64,000 nucleotides of DNA from Pleurodeles waltl (Eukaryota > Chordata > Amphibia > Caudata > Salamandridae): positions 817,672,317-817,736,316 of the forward strand of contig NC_090445.1 of NCBI RefSeq assembly GCF_031143425.1, read 5' to 3'. The stretch's first letter is position 1; each line of letters starts with the position of its first letter. Below, in pieces: positions 33,181 through 44,415 of this stretch. The notes beneath the pieces were generated by a model that was not told where the DNA came from, made no database searches, and worked only from the letters and a program-made list of their open reading frames with translations. A program made the position numbers and the translations under genes.

Positions 33181-36100
33181 AGAGCTCGATAATGACGCGT
33201 TTTAGTCATCATATTGGTAGTTTACTTTAATATTGTTTTTGTTTCCGATTTTCCGTTGATTCATATTCGTAAATATGAGCGAAGCAGGTGGTAACCAAGG
33301 ATCTTTACCTCTTGACAGAGTGTTGCTACCTGCAAAATCTGAGTACTCTTTTAACAAAGAAAAATGTGTTAAATGCCAAACTAGTCCAAAAGAAAAGCTA
33401 ACATCAACTGTAGCTGGACAGAAGAGAGTTTGAGATGCCTCAGAAATGCGGCAAGATTAAGTTCACAAAAGATTCAAACTGATAGCTCAATTTATCACTG
33501 CAACAATAAGTGCTATAAGTGGTATACAATGTAAAAAAGCCTTTGTCATAAAATAGCAGAAACCAGTGAATCACAAGAATCTGAGTCTTCTGAGAAAGTG
33601 ACGACAACCAAACCCAATGCCCATCCACTTAGAAGATCGATGGATACCCCCCATCCATCTACAACAACTGATCATAAAGCAGAAGATCTTCAATGTGTTG
33701 TCTGTTGTTTAGCCAGAACAAGGGCCAAAGCGATTGACAAAAGAACAAAGTACTGACTTTATGAGTCTCAAAGGGCAAACATGTTTTTATCTGCAGCTAT
33801 TTTCTTCCAAGACGAAACTTTCAGTCGATTAACTGATCTAAATAGTGACGTGAATATATTTGCAGCAGATTTGTATGCCCCCCCAAACTTCATGCTTGTA
33901 TACATTTGAAAATATGAATGTACAATGAGTTTCCAGCAGCAATGTAAACACCAGCCTTCAGTTAAGTTTGCACTCTTTGAAAAAGCAAATTAAGTTTTAA
34001 AGCCACTTTTGAGTGCTGGCTATGGGTTTACACTCAGTGAGATCAGAGAAATAATGGTCAACATTGATGAAACGGTATTGATACATAAACATGAATTTAA
34101 GATTTTTCTGGTGAGAATGTACAATAACAGAATTTGTTTTTGTCATTCTAACAAAAAGAATGAGCTTCTTATGGTGTCCGCAGCTGATTTGACTCCTGAA
34201 GTTCTTGCTGCCAAAATAGGATTACAGGATGCAGTGAAATCAGTGGGAACCATTTTAAGAAATGTCGTGAAAGATTTCGATTTTGGACTTAATGACCAAT
34301 TTTTTGATGCCCCAGAGCTTTGCAAATCATGGGAGTCAACAAGAATGCCTGATGTTGCCTTAACATTTTTACATCATTGTTTAATAACAGCAAAGCAAAA
34401 CTGTTACAAACTAAAGTTCTTGAGTTCAGAACAGAAGCCAACAACATTGATGATGGCTTTGAAGATATAAGCGAAGAAGTGGAAGACAATTCCATTAACC
34501 GACAAACTCATGCTGTGCAAAACTACTGTCTTTTCCAAATCATATTTTATAAATGACATCATGGCAAAAAGAAAACTCCACTACACATGATGACTGCCCA
34601 CACAATCTATGACCAGTGCAAAAGCAGAGAGCTAATCATGTCAATGAATAGGATTGGTGTATCAACAAGTTATAAAGACATAATAGAGAGCAGGAACTTG
34701 TTAACAGTTCATGCTGTAAATCTTCTGAATCCAACAGCACACCACTTCCAAGTAACTTTATTAAGAAAGGATTTACAATTGCTGTTCTTGATAATTTTGA
34801 CTTTGAAGACAGCTCTTCTTTGTCTGGAACATCCAGCACACATGATAATGCCATTGTACTTTTTTTTAAGACTGTCCCAATGAAGATGCTGCTGGAAAAC
34901 AAGTTGTGCCAGTTGTAGGCATAAACAAACAAAGCTGCAAACTTATAACCCATCTGCCCTGCCAACGTTATCAAAATCATTATAAACCATCAACATGTCC
35001 CAGTCTTCCAGAAAGTTTCAAAGTGGCTGAGGACATGGATCTTCTGCTACCTGATGTTGTGGTCCGCAAAGCTGATTTAACTGAATTTATCATATTGCTT
35101 ATTCCGTGCGAACTGAAGGGTGAAGAAAAGCCAGTACCACCGTGGGTTGGAATTCATGCTCCGATCTCCCAGAATACTGTCCCACTGAAGAAGGTTGGGT
35201 TTTTACCAGTAATATCATCTCCAGTCACAAACTATGAAACAATATACACCGCTCTAAAAAGTTTTCAAAATGTGCAAGCTCAGCTGAAAGACCAGCCTAT
35301 CATACCAATTGTCTGTGATGAAGGTGTTTTTCCTATTGTAGCTGACATTTTTATGTGCAATCCATTAGAAATTGATGATCTTTATCCAGTGTTAGGCTTT
35401 TTCCACATGAGAAAAGCTGGGTTGTGGTGTGCAGGAGTTACCTCCGTGGATCTGGCATAGATAATGCACTTATTGAGGCTGAAATCTTCGGTCGCAAAAC
35501 TGTCCAGTCAGTATTGAGCAGAACTCATTATGTTAGTTTGTTACAAGGTATGCTCATCATGTCTAGGCTATAGAAACAATGCGTTGAAATGCTTTCTGGA
35601 ACAAGAATGACAAATTAGGTTTTGCATATCTTATCTCAGAAGTGAACAAGACACAGGTTGCACTTCATTCAAAAGACATAATGGAAAGCCAGGCAATGTT
35701 CAATACATTCAGTTCAAAATCAGAAAACAAGAAAACCAAGTTTGTAGAGTTTGTCAAATAATGTAAAGAAAATTCAGAACTTTGCAACTACTGAGGAAAT
35801 GTTTTACACATGATAGCGCAAGTGAAAAACTTGGTACATACTGATTAGGAAGGTTATTAGGAGCTGCATGTGAAGTCTATTAAGTCACTGATTACTTTGT
35901 TTTGCAAATTCGATTGCATAAACTACCTGAGATGTGGCTCCTGGTATTTGGAAAGATTGAAGACGCTAGAGGTGAAAAAACCATACCTCTACAGAAAATT
36001 CATCCAAAGACATTTTGTAGTAAAAGGCAGAGAGGGAAGGTTCAATGCTGTGGCTCCATATATGAAACTGGAACACTCAATCCAGAGATCACAGAAAAGC

Positions 36101-37401
36101 TCCAAGAGAATTGTTGGTTCGACACGTAAAAGTGAATATGTTGCTCAATGGCAGCATGTTTACCATGAAGTCGTTTCCATTTGCAATGTTTTCACAGAGA
36201 TGACAAATAAATAAACGGCCCATTGTGAAACTGTTCCTCACCACAAACATCTGGGAAAGAGAGGGGAATGTTTTAATATACATGTTGACAGACTTCTTCA
36301 TTTCATGCAGCAGCAAGGAAACCCCTTTGAAATGACTGAGCCTGTGCGACTACACAAGTTTGTGACCAAACAATATGTGGATAACGATGTAAAGATTCGT
36401 CTACTAGATGTCCTGGAACATGGATCGAAACTATACGCAGAACTGAAGCAGGAAAGATTTGTATTGAAAGAGTAAAAGCTGTTTGACATAATCACTAAAG
36501 CTACACTTCCACACTTTGATTGCCATAGTAAGAGTTTCATCTAACCAGCTGCTAGAAAACAGGTTACAAAAAAAAAAAACGTTTGCAAGCACATAGAGAG
36601 ATGTATGTAGCAAAAGAAAGGGGTGATTTTATCAAGGACATTCTGCTGCATGATCTTCTTCCAACAAACACATTATTTGATGGAGATGCTGCAACCTAAC
36701 CAGTGAAGGACAAACTCATGCAAGAGCCTTTCACTTGAAGAATTTCAGTTCAAAAAGGTGCCCTCATTAAAAACTGCTGTTGCTGGGGACTATATGTCAC
36801 AATTGCGAATGGTCAAGATTTAATCAATGCAAAACTTCTGAGAGGTAATCCAGACTGTTATACAGATTTCTAAATCAGTGGGCACCTTGTAAGAACTGCA
36901 CATTGTCTTTGACAGTTATAATGATGTATCTGTCAAAGAATGTGAGAGAATCAGACAGATGTCTACAAGTGAAAAATTGACCTCGTCTGCATCAAACATT
37001 CAACAGCTATACCTGTGCAATGAGATGAATTCTGGTCATCAGCATCTAGCAAGATGAACTTAGAGATGTTATCTCACCAAAACATTGCTGATGCTTCAGT
37101 GTACACTGAATGCCCAAATATTGCAAGTGGAATAATTGTCAATGAGGAGTTGGTGCCTGCAGAGATATATTCAAAAGGTATGGGCCATATTGTTCAGGAA
37201 CGTAACAGCAAATTGGAGGAAGCTGGCTTTTGTGTTGTGCAATATATTGAGTGAGCTGTTTGAAATGGTTCCAATCCAGTCATGATACTGTCAAATGACA
37301 TAGACGTTACTATTGTGCTACATAGATTTGTTGCAATGCTCATAAGTCAAATATTGTCAGAGTTAGGGATACATTATAGAACAGGCTAGAAAAGACACTT
37401 A

Positions 37402-38364
37402 GGGGGTCATTAAGACCCCGGCGGTAAAAAACGCCTACCGCCGCGGTGACGGCTGCCAAAATACTGTTGCCGTGGCTACCAGCCGTCTGCGGGTTTATGA
37501 CCACAGCTGGATTTCCACCAGAGGGATGGCGGAAATCTGGCTGTGGCCATGCAGGATGGCAGTAAGGTGGCGCTGCTGCTAGCAGCAGCGCCACGCCAAT
37601 AGACCACCGCTGGCCATATTATGAGAATAATATGGCCTGGCGGTGTTCTGCTGGCGGACGCTGCTGCTGGCAGCAGCGCCCCATCCCATCTCCTGCCAGA
37701 GGACCCCCTAACTACAGGTAAGTTGGGTGCTCTAACAGGGGTTAGGGGTGGGGGTGTTGTGTGTGTGTGTGGGTGTGTGTGTGTATGTCTGTGCATGCGT
37801 GTATGCGGTGTGTTTGTTGCATGTTGTGTGTGTGTGCATGTATGGATGTGTGAGTGCGTGTATGTTGAGTTGTGTAAATGCCTGTCTGCGTGTATGTATG
37901 TAAGTGTGTGTGGATGTATGTGTGAATGGATGTATGCATGTATGGATGAATGTTGGAATGGGTGTGTGTATGCGTGTGTGCTTGTGTGAAGGGAGGGGCG
38001 TGTATGAAGGGGGGTCTGGAGAGGAAGGGGAGGTGGGGGGAACCTGTGGAGGGGGAGGGGAAAGGGGCAGGGAAGACCCCTATCAGTGACAGGGAATCCC
38101 TTCCCTGTCACTGATAGTGCCAACCACCATGGTTTTCGTGCAGTAAGGATGCCACAAAAACCGTGACGGTAGGCGGGGTCATAATCCAACAGGCGGGCAA
38201 GTGACGGGCTCCGGGCTGGAGAATGAAGTCTCCAGCCTGCCAATCATTAACGCTGTGGCGGTCAGTCAAACCGCCAATTTCATAATATGGAGAAAAGTAC
38301 CGCCAGCCTGTTGGCAGTACTTTCCTCCATATTAATGCCGACTGCCAGGGTCATAAGGACCCCC
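37402..38364. mobile_element. Harbinger-type MITE nested in the transposon gene
   Basis: Ends GGGGGTCATTAAGACCCCGG and (reverse complement) GGGGGTCCTTATGACCCTGG. Flanks are TTA on the left and TAA on the right, so the duplication is at least TA. A palindrome GCCATATTA...TAATATGGC lies at about 37612-37636. Contains a long TG repeat. No gene: the 255-codon minus-strand frame is a read of the TG/CA repeat. Confidence 0.85.
37748..37990. repeat. Imperfect (TG)n / TGTATG microsatellite
   Basis: GTGTGTGTG, ATGTATG and similar units over about 240 bp inside the MITE. Confidence 0.9.
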
Positions 38365-39059
38365 TAAATCCCAACTCATAGTCTGTACAAGAAACTTGAC
38401 CCAGAGATGCTCAGTGTTCTTATTAAGGCACATATTCTTACAGGTGATGACACTATGAACAAAACTGGAACAAAGCTTGGAGCTTTAACTGCTGAACCTG
38501 TGAAGTTTCTAAAAGGGTTTGCTGAGCCAGAAGAAGAAAGTGACTTTAAAGACATAGAAAAATACCTTGTATGTGTGTAGAAAACGAGCTCTGACTGTCA
38601 CGTTTGACAATCTTAGGTACAGTGAGTTCAAGAGATCAGTCCTGATAAGTGACCTTCCTCCGATGCCATATTCTGTGCGTGGACACATTAAGAGAGCATT
38701 CTTCTTGATCAGAAGATGTGTAAATGTTTTGGATCATGCATATGTAGAGAAAGATCTCTGCTAAAACCTACAAAAATTCTAAAGCTGCTACCCACAGAAC
38801 TTGCACCTACATGTACTTGCAAAACCTGTGCTACAAAAAGATGTCCCTGTCAATCTGCTCTTCTAAAATGTTCAACATTCTGCAAATTGACCACGGGCGA
38901 CTGCAGAAACAAATAAAGTGAACTATGAAAATATGTCTAAAATGGGAGTGATAAACATTATTTTTTTCATATTTAGATCATAAACGTTGTTTGATGTATA
39001 CATAAAATGATTAAATACCATTATCTTTTGTTTTATTTCTATATATGTCTCTTCTTTAT

Positions 39060-39367
39060 TATATATTTTGGAAAATGGTGGGACGGTTGGTCTGAGGAGT
39101 TATTTTCTGTCTCTATAAGACTACTTGACCCCCAAAACCTATTTTTTGACATCAAAATGAAGTATATAGTTCTATTGGTTCCTGAAATATCACATCATCA
39201 CTGCAACAGATCTGTTATTTTTAAAAATGTCATCCAGAAAAAATCGGCCTGGATTAGCAATGCCTACCCAAGCTAAACTACTTCTCTAATGATCCAAAAA
39301 CACAGATCAAAATGAAAATCTCTGGACAACTATTTTTTTACTGAAGAATATCAGGGGGCTGGGATTA
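39060..39367 (-). repeat. Right terminal inverted repeat
   Basis: Inverted partner of 32876-33180. Ends GGGGGCTGGGATTA before the TCA duplication. Confidence 0.9.
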
Positions 39368-39445
39368 TCAGCAGACGTTGATGATTTATGTCGCTCTTTG
39401 AACGGCCTAACGTAGAAAGCTGCCCTGACACATATATTTAATGTG
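39368..39445 (+). repeat. ERV 3' LTR, right piece
   Basis: Resembles 10720-10795 (GATGATTTATGTCGCT, GTAGAAA.CTGC.CTGACACA). Similarity stops at about 39443. The following 39446-39570 has no recognisable feature. Confidence 0.65.
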
Positions 39446-39571
39446 CTGAGGTTTCCATTTTCATGGTTGTCCCAATTGTGCCTCCCTTATTGAATAACAT
39501 GTTAGTAAAATAAAAGTAGTGTTAAAGTATAATGTAGACTCCACTCTAACTGAACTTAGAAAAACAAATTA

Positions 39572-40285
39572 AGGGCCAGATGTATCAAGAATCCATTTTG
39601 CGATACTCAAATAGCGATTTTAAGAAATCGCTATTTCATAGTGCAAAATGGTATCATATTTGCGAATTGGTAATAGCAATTTCTTAAAAATTGCAAATCC
39701 TATTACCAAATCGCAAATAGCGATTCTGACTCCATTTGGACCTATTGGCCTTTAGGCCCATATTTGCGATTTTTTTGCATTACCCAAATTGCGAATTCCC
39801 AACTGGAATTTGCAATTTCGGAAATACAAACCCCAGGGTGCTGGGGGCCTAACGCCCCCTCTGCTGTACCCCCAAACATTATTTTAGGACATGTAAGGGA
39901 CACACATGCCAAAGGGGCATGTGTGCGTTACATGTCAAGTTTAAAAATGCATTTTTAATGCATTTTTTTAATTTGCACATGGTTACCACCAAACTGTATT
40001 TGGTGGTAACTACGATTCCTTAATGCCCAATTCGCATTAAGGAAAAGCTTGATACATGTTCTTAAGAAATCGCAAATAAGGACTCCTTATTTGCGATTTC
40101 TTATTTAGAGAATCGCAATTTGCGATTCTCTAAGTGGGGTCTCAATTTTAAGGAATCGCTATTTTAGCGATTCCTTTAAATTGCATAGCGAATGCCTTTC
40201 ATACATACTGAAAGGCATTTTTGCATGCGCAAACGGCTGTTCACACCGTTTGCAAACGCAAAAAAACTTTGATACATCTGGCCCC
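39572..40285. mobile_element. Hairpin-tiled MITE with TA duplication
   Basis: Ends AGGGCCAGATGTATCAA and (reverse complement) GGGGCCAGATGTATCAAAG, flanked by TA at 39570-39571 and 40286-40287. The TA site suggests a Tc1/mariner-like origin. The interior is a chain of hairpins: 39593-39651, 39658-39718, 39786-39818, 39889-39935, 39982-40010, 40016-40044, 40064-40102, 40105-40133, 40147-40180, 40191-40219 and 40226-40258. AATCGC/GCGATT is a recurring stem word. No coding capacity. Confidence 0.9.
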
Positions 40286-40287
40286 TA

Positions 40288-41436
40288 GTCTCCTAATGTT
40301 TAATGTATGATTTGTGAGTCTAAAGATAAGTGCAATTAATTTATTTTCACAATTCTCTGTCATATTTATTAGAATGTATTGACAAAGTTTTTGTTTTAAG
40401 GAAAATGTATTGCTTACACTAATGAAATGTTAATGTTGGTGAGTTTATAAGTGTATATTTCTACAGTTTTATTAAATTGCAACCATTTATCGTAATGGAT
40501 TCGATTTTCTAATGTTAGCTTAATAAGGCCTGCAGAGTTCGCATTTTTGCAGTCATGTGAAAGTGATGAATCACTTTTCTTTCTAACATGAGCATTCCTT
40601 TATGTTCTGTTCCCATGAGAAGCAAAGTCCCATTTGTAAAAAGTATATTTTCCAACCATGGAAGAGAAATACATGTGTCCTTGAAATGTTAAATTTTACA
40701 GGAATATGGACCACTCTAATTTAATTTGTTTCGAACTGTTTGGATTCACACTGACGAGAGCTAATCCCATGGCAGAACCTGGGAATTAAATGGAATGTTG
40801 CAACTTTGGAGTCACCATCGATGGTGATTCAACAATGCCCCATTTGCATGACCTGGTATGATGGATTTGGTGAATCAAAGTGATTTATGTATTTTATATT
40901 ATGGTTGGACTTTCAAAGTTTAGTTCAGATCAGCAGAAACCTTCTGCACACTTTCTCTGCATCCTATTTTGCTGCTGATTCAGATGCTTTGCTGATAACG
41001 AACCCCTGAATACTGTTTCCCTTGCAGAGGTATACTCTCTTAGCTGATTACCATTGTCCCTTGACATGTCCCTTTTTTAGCTTGAGCATAGCAGTGTGCA
41101 AGCATTGCTTTTCAACCTGTTGTAATGTTTTCTGTGGGCTTTAACTGCACCCATCTCACGTCCATCAATTAAATTTGTTCCTAGGCCTGCATTTCATAAA
41201 TCCCCTGATGTCATTGGTAAATGCTTTATGTTTGTCCCGGCTTGAGGATGATTTGTTACTGTCTTGGAAAATGACCCTGTTACATGGATCATTGCGTGAT
41301 CAGCCAAATAGCTTTGTGTCGGTCCACTAATTTTCCTTTTGCCTTGCCACTTCGTGCTTATAGCAGTATGTTGTTTCTTTGTCTTCCTTGGTTTCAGGCA
41401 TCTTGCTGTTTCTTAGCTATGTCTGTGGGGTCTTTG
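40288..41436. other. No gene seen
   Basis: Unique-looking, AT-rich sequence; no conserved frame or repeat recognised. Confidence 0.5.
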
Positions 41437-41620
41437 TTATTTTTTTTTTTGCAGTGTTATGTAGCGCAAACTCTACAGGAAGGAATTGGAGCGCTTTATT
41501 TTTTTATTTTTTGCAGTTTTATATAATGCAAACTCAATCCAAAGGTATTACAGCGCTTAACATGATGACCGGTTACACTACACAAGAACACATTCATTTT
41601 TGGTAGCAAGGGAAGATTAA
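41437..41620 (-). repeat. tRNA-derived SINE, 3' part (split by Harbinger copy)
   Basis: On the minus strand this continues the SINE whose head is at 44316-44415. The 3' region holds AGCGCT...GAGTTTGC...ATATAAAACTGC followed by an A-rich tail, and this tail module is present twice (about 41500-41560 and 41437-41495). It joins 44316 through the duplicated TAA. Confidence 0.75.
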
Positions 41621-41991
41621 GGCCCAAATTACAAGCCCGGCAGTCAGTGATAAAGCGGCGGTAATACCGCCAACAGGCTGGCGGTAACCAAAATGGAATT
41701 ATGACCACGGCGGAAACCGCTCAGACGGAGCGCCACTTTAACACAGCAACCGCCACAGCGGAATCAACAAGCACCACGGCGGTAACCGCAACAGCCAAGT
41801 GGAAGACAATGTACCGCCCACACTATTACGACCGGCATATCCGCCACCTTTTCCGGGGTGGTACCAATGACATCAGAAGCATGGCAGAAACACTGCACAG
41901 AAGTCAAAGGACTCACCTGTGGAGACTCAGGGAACAACCACGACACGAATTAACGAATGCATAGTTCAATCATTTAACAGACTCCATACTA

Positions 41992-41997
41992 TTTATT
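41992..41997 (-). terminator. Poly(A) signal of the Myb-like gene copy
   Basis: AATAAA on the minus strand, about 200 bp past the stop at 42198; same position as in the larger element. Confidence 0.65.
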
Positions 41998-42197
41998 CAA
42001 ATGGTGTTTAGTTAAGTGCCAATAAGTAGAGGGGGATGTGCAATGGGCTAGGGGGATGGTGGAGGAATGTCCAGGATAGAGTGCAGTCTATGTGGATCAC
42101 AGGTACATTGTCCAAGGTGGCATAGGAAGTGGAGCAATGGCAGTTCAAGGTGGACAGGGTGACAGGGTGGGACACAAGGGTGACAATCAGGAGAATC

Positions 42198-43746
42198 TTA
42201 TTTCCTGGCTGGGGTCTTGGCAATAGTCTGTGGCTTCTGCCTGGATCGCAGGGACCCTTTGTGGGGTGGTTCTCCTTCTGCAGGGGGAAGGGTGCTGGTG
42301 GCCTGTTGTTCCTGTGGTGGGGCCTCCTGTCCACTAGCGGCAGTGGAGGTGAAAGGCTGTTCATCGGTTTGGCTAGTGTCAGGGGCCCGCTGGTGTGCCA
42401 CTGCCTCCCTCATGGGGTTGGCCATGTCTGCCAGCACCCCTGCAATGGTGACCAGGGTGGTGTTTATGTCCTTCAAGTCCTCCCTGATCCCCAAGTACTG
42501 TCCCTCCTGCAGCCGCTGGGTCTCCTGCAACTTGTCCAGTATCTGGCCCATCGTCTCCTGGGAATGGTGGTATGCTCCCAGGATCTTGTTGAGTGCCTCC
42601 TGGAGAGCCGGTTCCCTGGGCCTGTCCTCCTCCTGTCGCACAGCAGTCCTCCCAGCTTCCCTGTTGTCCTGTGCCTCTGTCTCCTGTACCGTGTGCCCAC
42701 TGCCACTGACCCCAGGTCCCTGATCGTCCTACGTTTGTGGGGTGGCCTGGGGACCCTGTAGTGGTGGACACACTGCTGATTGACGTGTTCTGGGGACAGA
42801 GGTATGGGCCCGCTGGGTGGGTACTGTGCTGGTGTTTCCTGAGGGGGGAAGCTCTGTGGTGGTATGTGACTCTGCCTGGGAAACTGACTGTCCAGAGGTC
42901 CCTGATGGGCCAGGTTGGTCATCCAGATCCAGGCGTCCAGAGCTGCTGTCATCACTGTGTGCCTCTTCTGGAGGGGGGACTGGATGCTGCTGGCACCTCC
43001 TCTCCGGTGACGTTGGGTGGGGGACCTGTGGGGATGTAAATCAGTGTTATTGTTTCTGCATGTGACATCTTGTGCATGGGTGTGTTGCCCTCTATGGTTG
43101 TTATTGCCCTGGCAGCTTTGTCTTGCGTCAGTAGATATGTGGTGGGCTAGGTGATTCTCTCTAGTGTGCATGCTTTAGTGATGGGTGTCCATGCAGGTCT
43201 GTGATGGGGGTCTGTGCATTGGTGTTACAGGCAGGGCTTGGGATTGGGAGGGGTGAGTTGTGATGGTGGGGTGTGTGTGAGGTGGTGGAGTGATGGGAGT
43301 AAGGGTATGGGTGGGGCTTTGTGATGGCATGCAGGTGGGGGGTGATTGTAATAGATATTTGACTTACCAGAGTCCAGTCCTCCTCCTACTCCTGCCAGGC
43401 CCTCAGGATCCATGATTGCCAAGACTAGCTCCTCCCATGTTGTTAGTTGCGGGGGATGAGGTGAGGGTCCACCGCCAGTGCTCTGTACAGCTAGTTGGTG
43501 TCCTGCTGCTGTGGAACGCACCTTCCCCCGTAAGTCGTTCCACCTCTTCCTGATGTCATCCCTTGTTCTGGGGTGCTGTCCCACAGCGTTGACCCTGTCC
43601 ACGATTCTCCGCCATAGCTCCATCTTCCTTGCAATGGATGTCTGTTGCACCTGTGATCCGAATAGCTGTAGCTCTACCCAGATGATTTCCTCCACCAAGA
43701 CCCTTAGCTTCTCCTCGGAGAACCTGGGGTGTCATTGTGGTGCCAT
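42198..43746 (-). pseudogene. Myb-like Harbinger gene, second copy
   Basis: Exon 1 (43746-43368) has the ATG, a TGA at codon 5, then HPRFSEEKLRV, RKMELWRRIVDRVNAVG and RDDIRKRWNDLRGKVR, with all trihelix aromatic positions kept, and a TTWEELVLAIMDPEGLAGVGGGLDSG tail to a GTAAGT donor. Exon 2 starts at 43025 after a CCCACAG acceptor. The C-terminal frame 42198-42641 has a Gln/Glu/Leu-rich helix (ETMGQILDKLQETQRLQEGQ) and a basic end (LRSRQKPQTIAKTPARK). Frame changes occur near 42640-42770. Known role: partner of Harbinger transposase. Here no transposase is left in the element. Confidence 0.8.
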
Positions 43747-44315
43747 GGGTGTAGTGTGAGTGGGGTGGGTGAGGGTGTGTGGGGTGAAGTGTTGGGGTGT
43801 GTACTGTAAGGTGTGTGGTTGGTATATAGGTGATGGTGGTGTGTGCCTGTGGTCTTGTCTGTGGTCTTGCTATCTCTCTTGTGGCAAATGTTTTTAGTCG
43901 TAAAGGTAATGTGGGTGTGTGTTTTATAGAGGTAGGGATGTGGGGGTGGTGTGTGTATGGGTGTCAGGCGTGTTTTATTCAAAATGTCCAATGTGGTGTA
44001 GTTTTGTATGTGTGTGTGTATTTTGAGCATGGCGGTATGTAGCGCCAATGGTTTACTGCCATTGAATGTCCGCTGCGGTGATTTGTCGGTCATAATGCTG
44101 TGGGCGTAGTTCTGCTGGCGTAACGGTGTGGGTTTTGCTACTGCCAGTTTATCACCGACCTTTGGGCTGGCGGACTAGTGTGTGTGGCTGTATAGTGACG
44201 GATTGCTATGTTTGTGTCATAATATGGATAGCGGTACTCCGCTGCGGCGGCGGTACGTTGGCGGCAGTCAGCATGACGGTAAGCGGTATGTACCACCAAT
44301 GTCATAATGAGGGCC

Positions 44316-44415
44316 TAAGTGATTTGCCAAGAATTACAGGATGTTGAGCTGGCGCCAAGACTTGAACCGTGTTCCCCAGCTAGTCAGCAGGTGTGGCCCT
44401 TACACCACATCCCCT
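44316..44415 (-). repeat. tRNA-derived SINE, 5' head (split by Harbinger copy)
   Basis: On the minus strand: a tRNA-like start near 44415, an A-box-like TGTGGTGTAAGG (44398-44409) and a B box GGTTCAAGTC (44359-44368), then a core ending in GGCAAATCACTTA, similar to the MIR-type core. The core is cut at 44318 by the Harbinger copy. It is not a functional tRNA: no 3' acceptor pairing. Confidence 0.8.

Larger units (their letters stand above)
33275..38916 (+). pseudogene. Transposon protein, probable recombinase with C-terminal CXC motif, broken
   Basis: Frames run from an ATG at 33275 (MSEAGGNQGSLP) to 38916. The N-terminus has KCVKC (33365) and, after a stop, YHCNNKCYKWYT (about 33490), a zinc-ribbon-like pattern. 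Middle frames are 34009-34470 and 34906-35460; the latter has PIIPIVCDEGVFPIVADIF and later GFFHMRKAGLWCAGV, acidic and His residues in a setting I associate with uncharacterised transposon-borne proteins of invertebrates and amphibians. The end (38716-38916) is Cys-rich: CX1CX2CX4CX1CX6CX3C, like half of a tesmin/TSO1 CXC DNA-binding module. Stops and shifts are frequent and a MITE sits at 37402-38364. Recombinase role is inferred from its position between inverted repeats. Confidence 0.6.
32876..39367 (+). mobile_element. Unclassified DNA transposon with ~300-bp terminal inverted repeats and TCA duplication
   Basis: Left 32876-33180 and right 39060-39367 are inverted copies, about 85% alike by eye, starting TAATCCTGGCCCC and (reverse complement) TAATCCCAGCCCCC. 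TCA at 32873-32875 and 39368-39370 is the target duplication. The same target without insertion is present at 10720-10722 (GGTCAGCAG). The interior holds a broken plus-strand gene (33275-38916) and a nested MITE (37402-38364). I cannot place it in a named superfamily from sequence alone. Confidence 0.85.
41621..44315. mobile_element. Internally deleted Harbinger copy
   Basis: Ends GGCCCAAATTACAAGCCCGG and (reverse complement) GGCCCTCATTATGACATTGG. TAA at 41618-41620 and 44316-44318 is the 3-bp duplication. Left about 240 bp match 14590-14850 and the rest matches 20740-22978 of the larger element, so about 5.8 kb with the transposase, the second Myb-like gene and the minisatellites is missing. 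It extends about 95 bp past the larger copy on the right and so shows the full right end. Confidence 0.9.

Noticed and set aside
37476..38243. 255-codon minus-strand frame rich in His, Thr and Pro
   Set aside because: It is a translation of the TG/CA microsatellite inside a MITE.
44316..44415. tRNA gene on the minus strand
   Set aside because: A and B boxes are present but there is no acceptor stem pairing, and it runs on into a SINE core.
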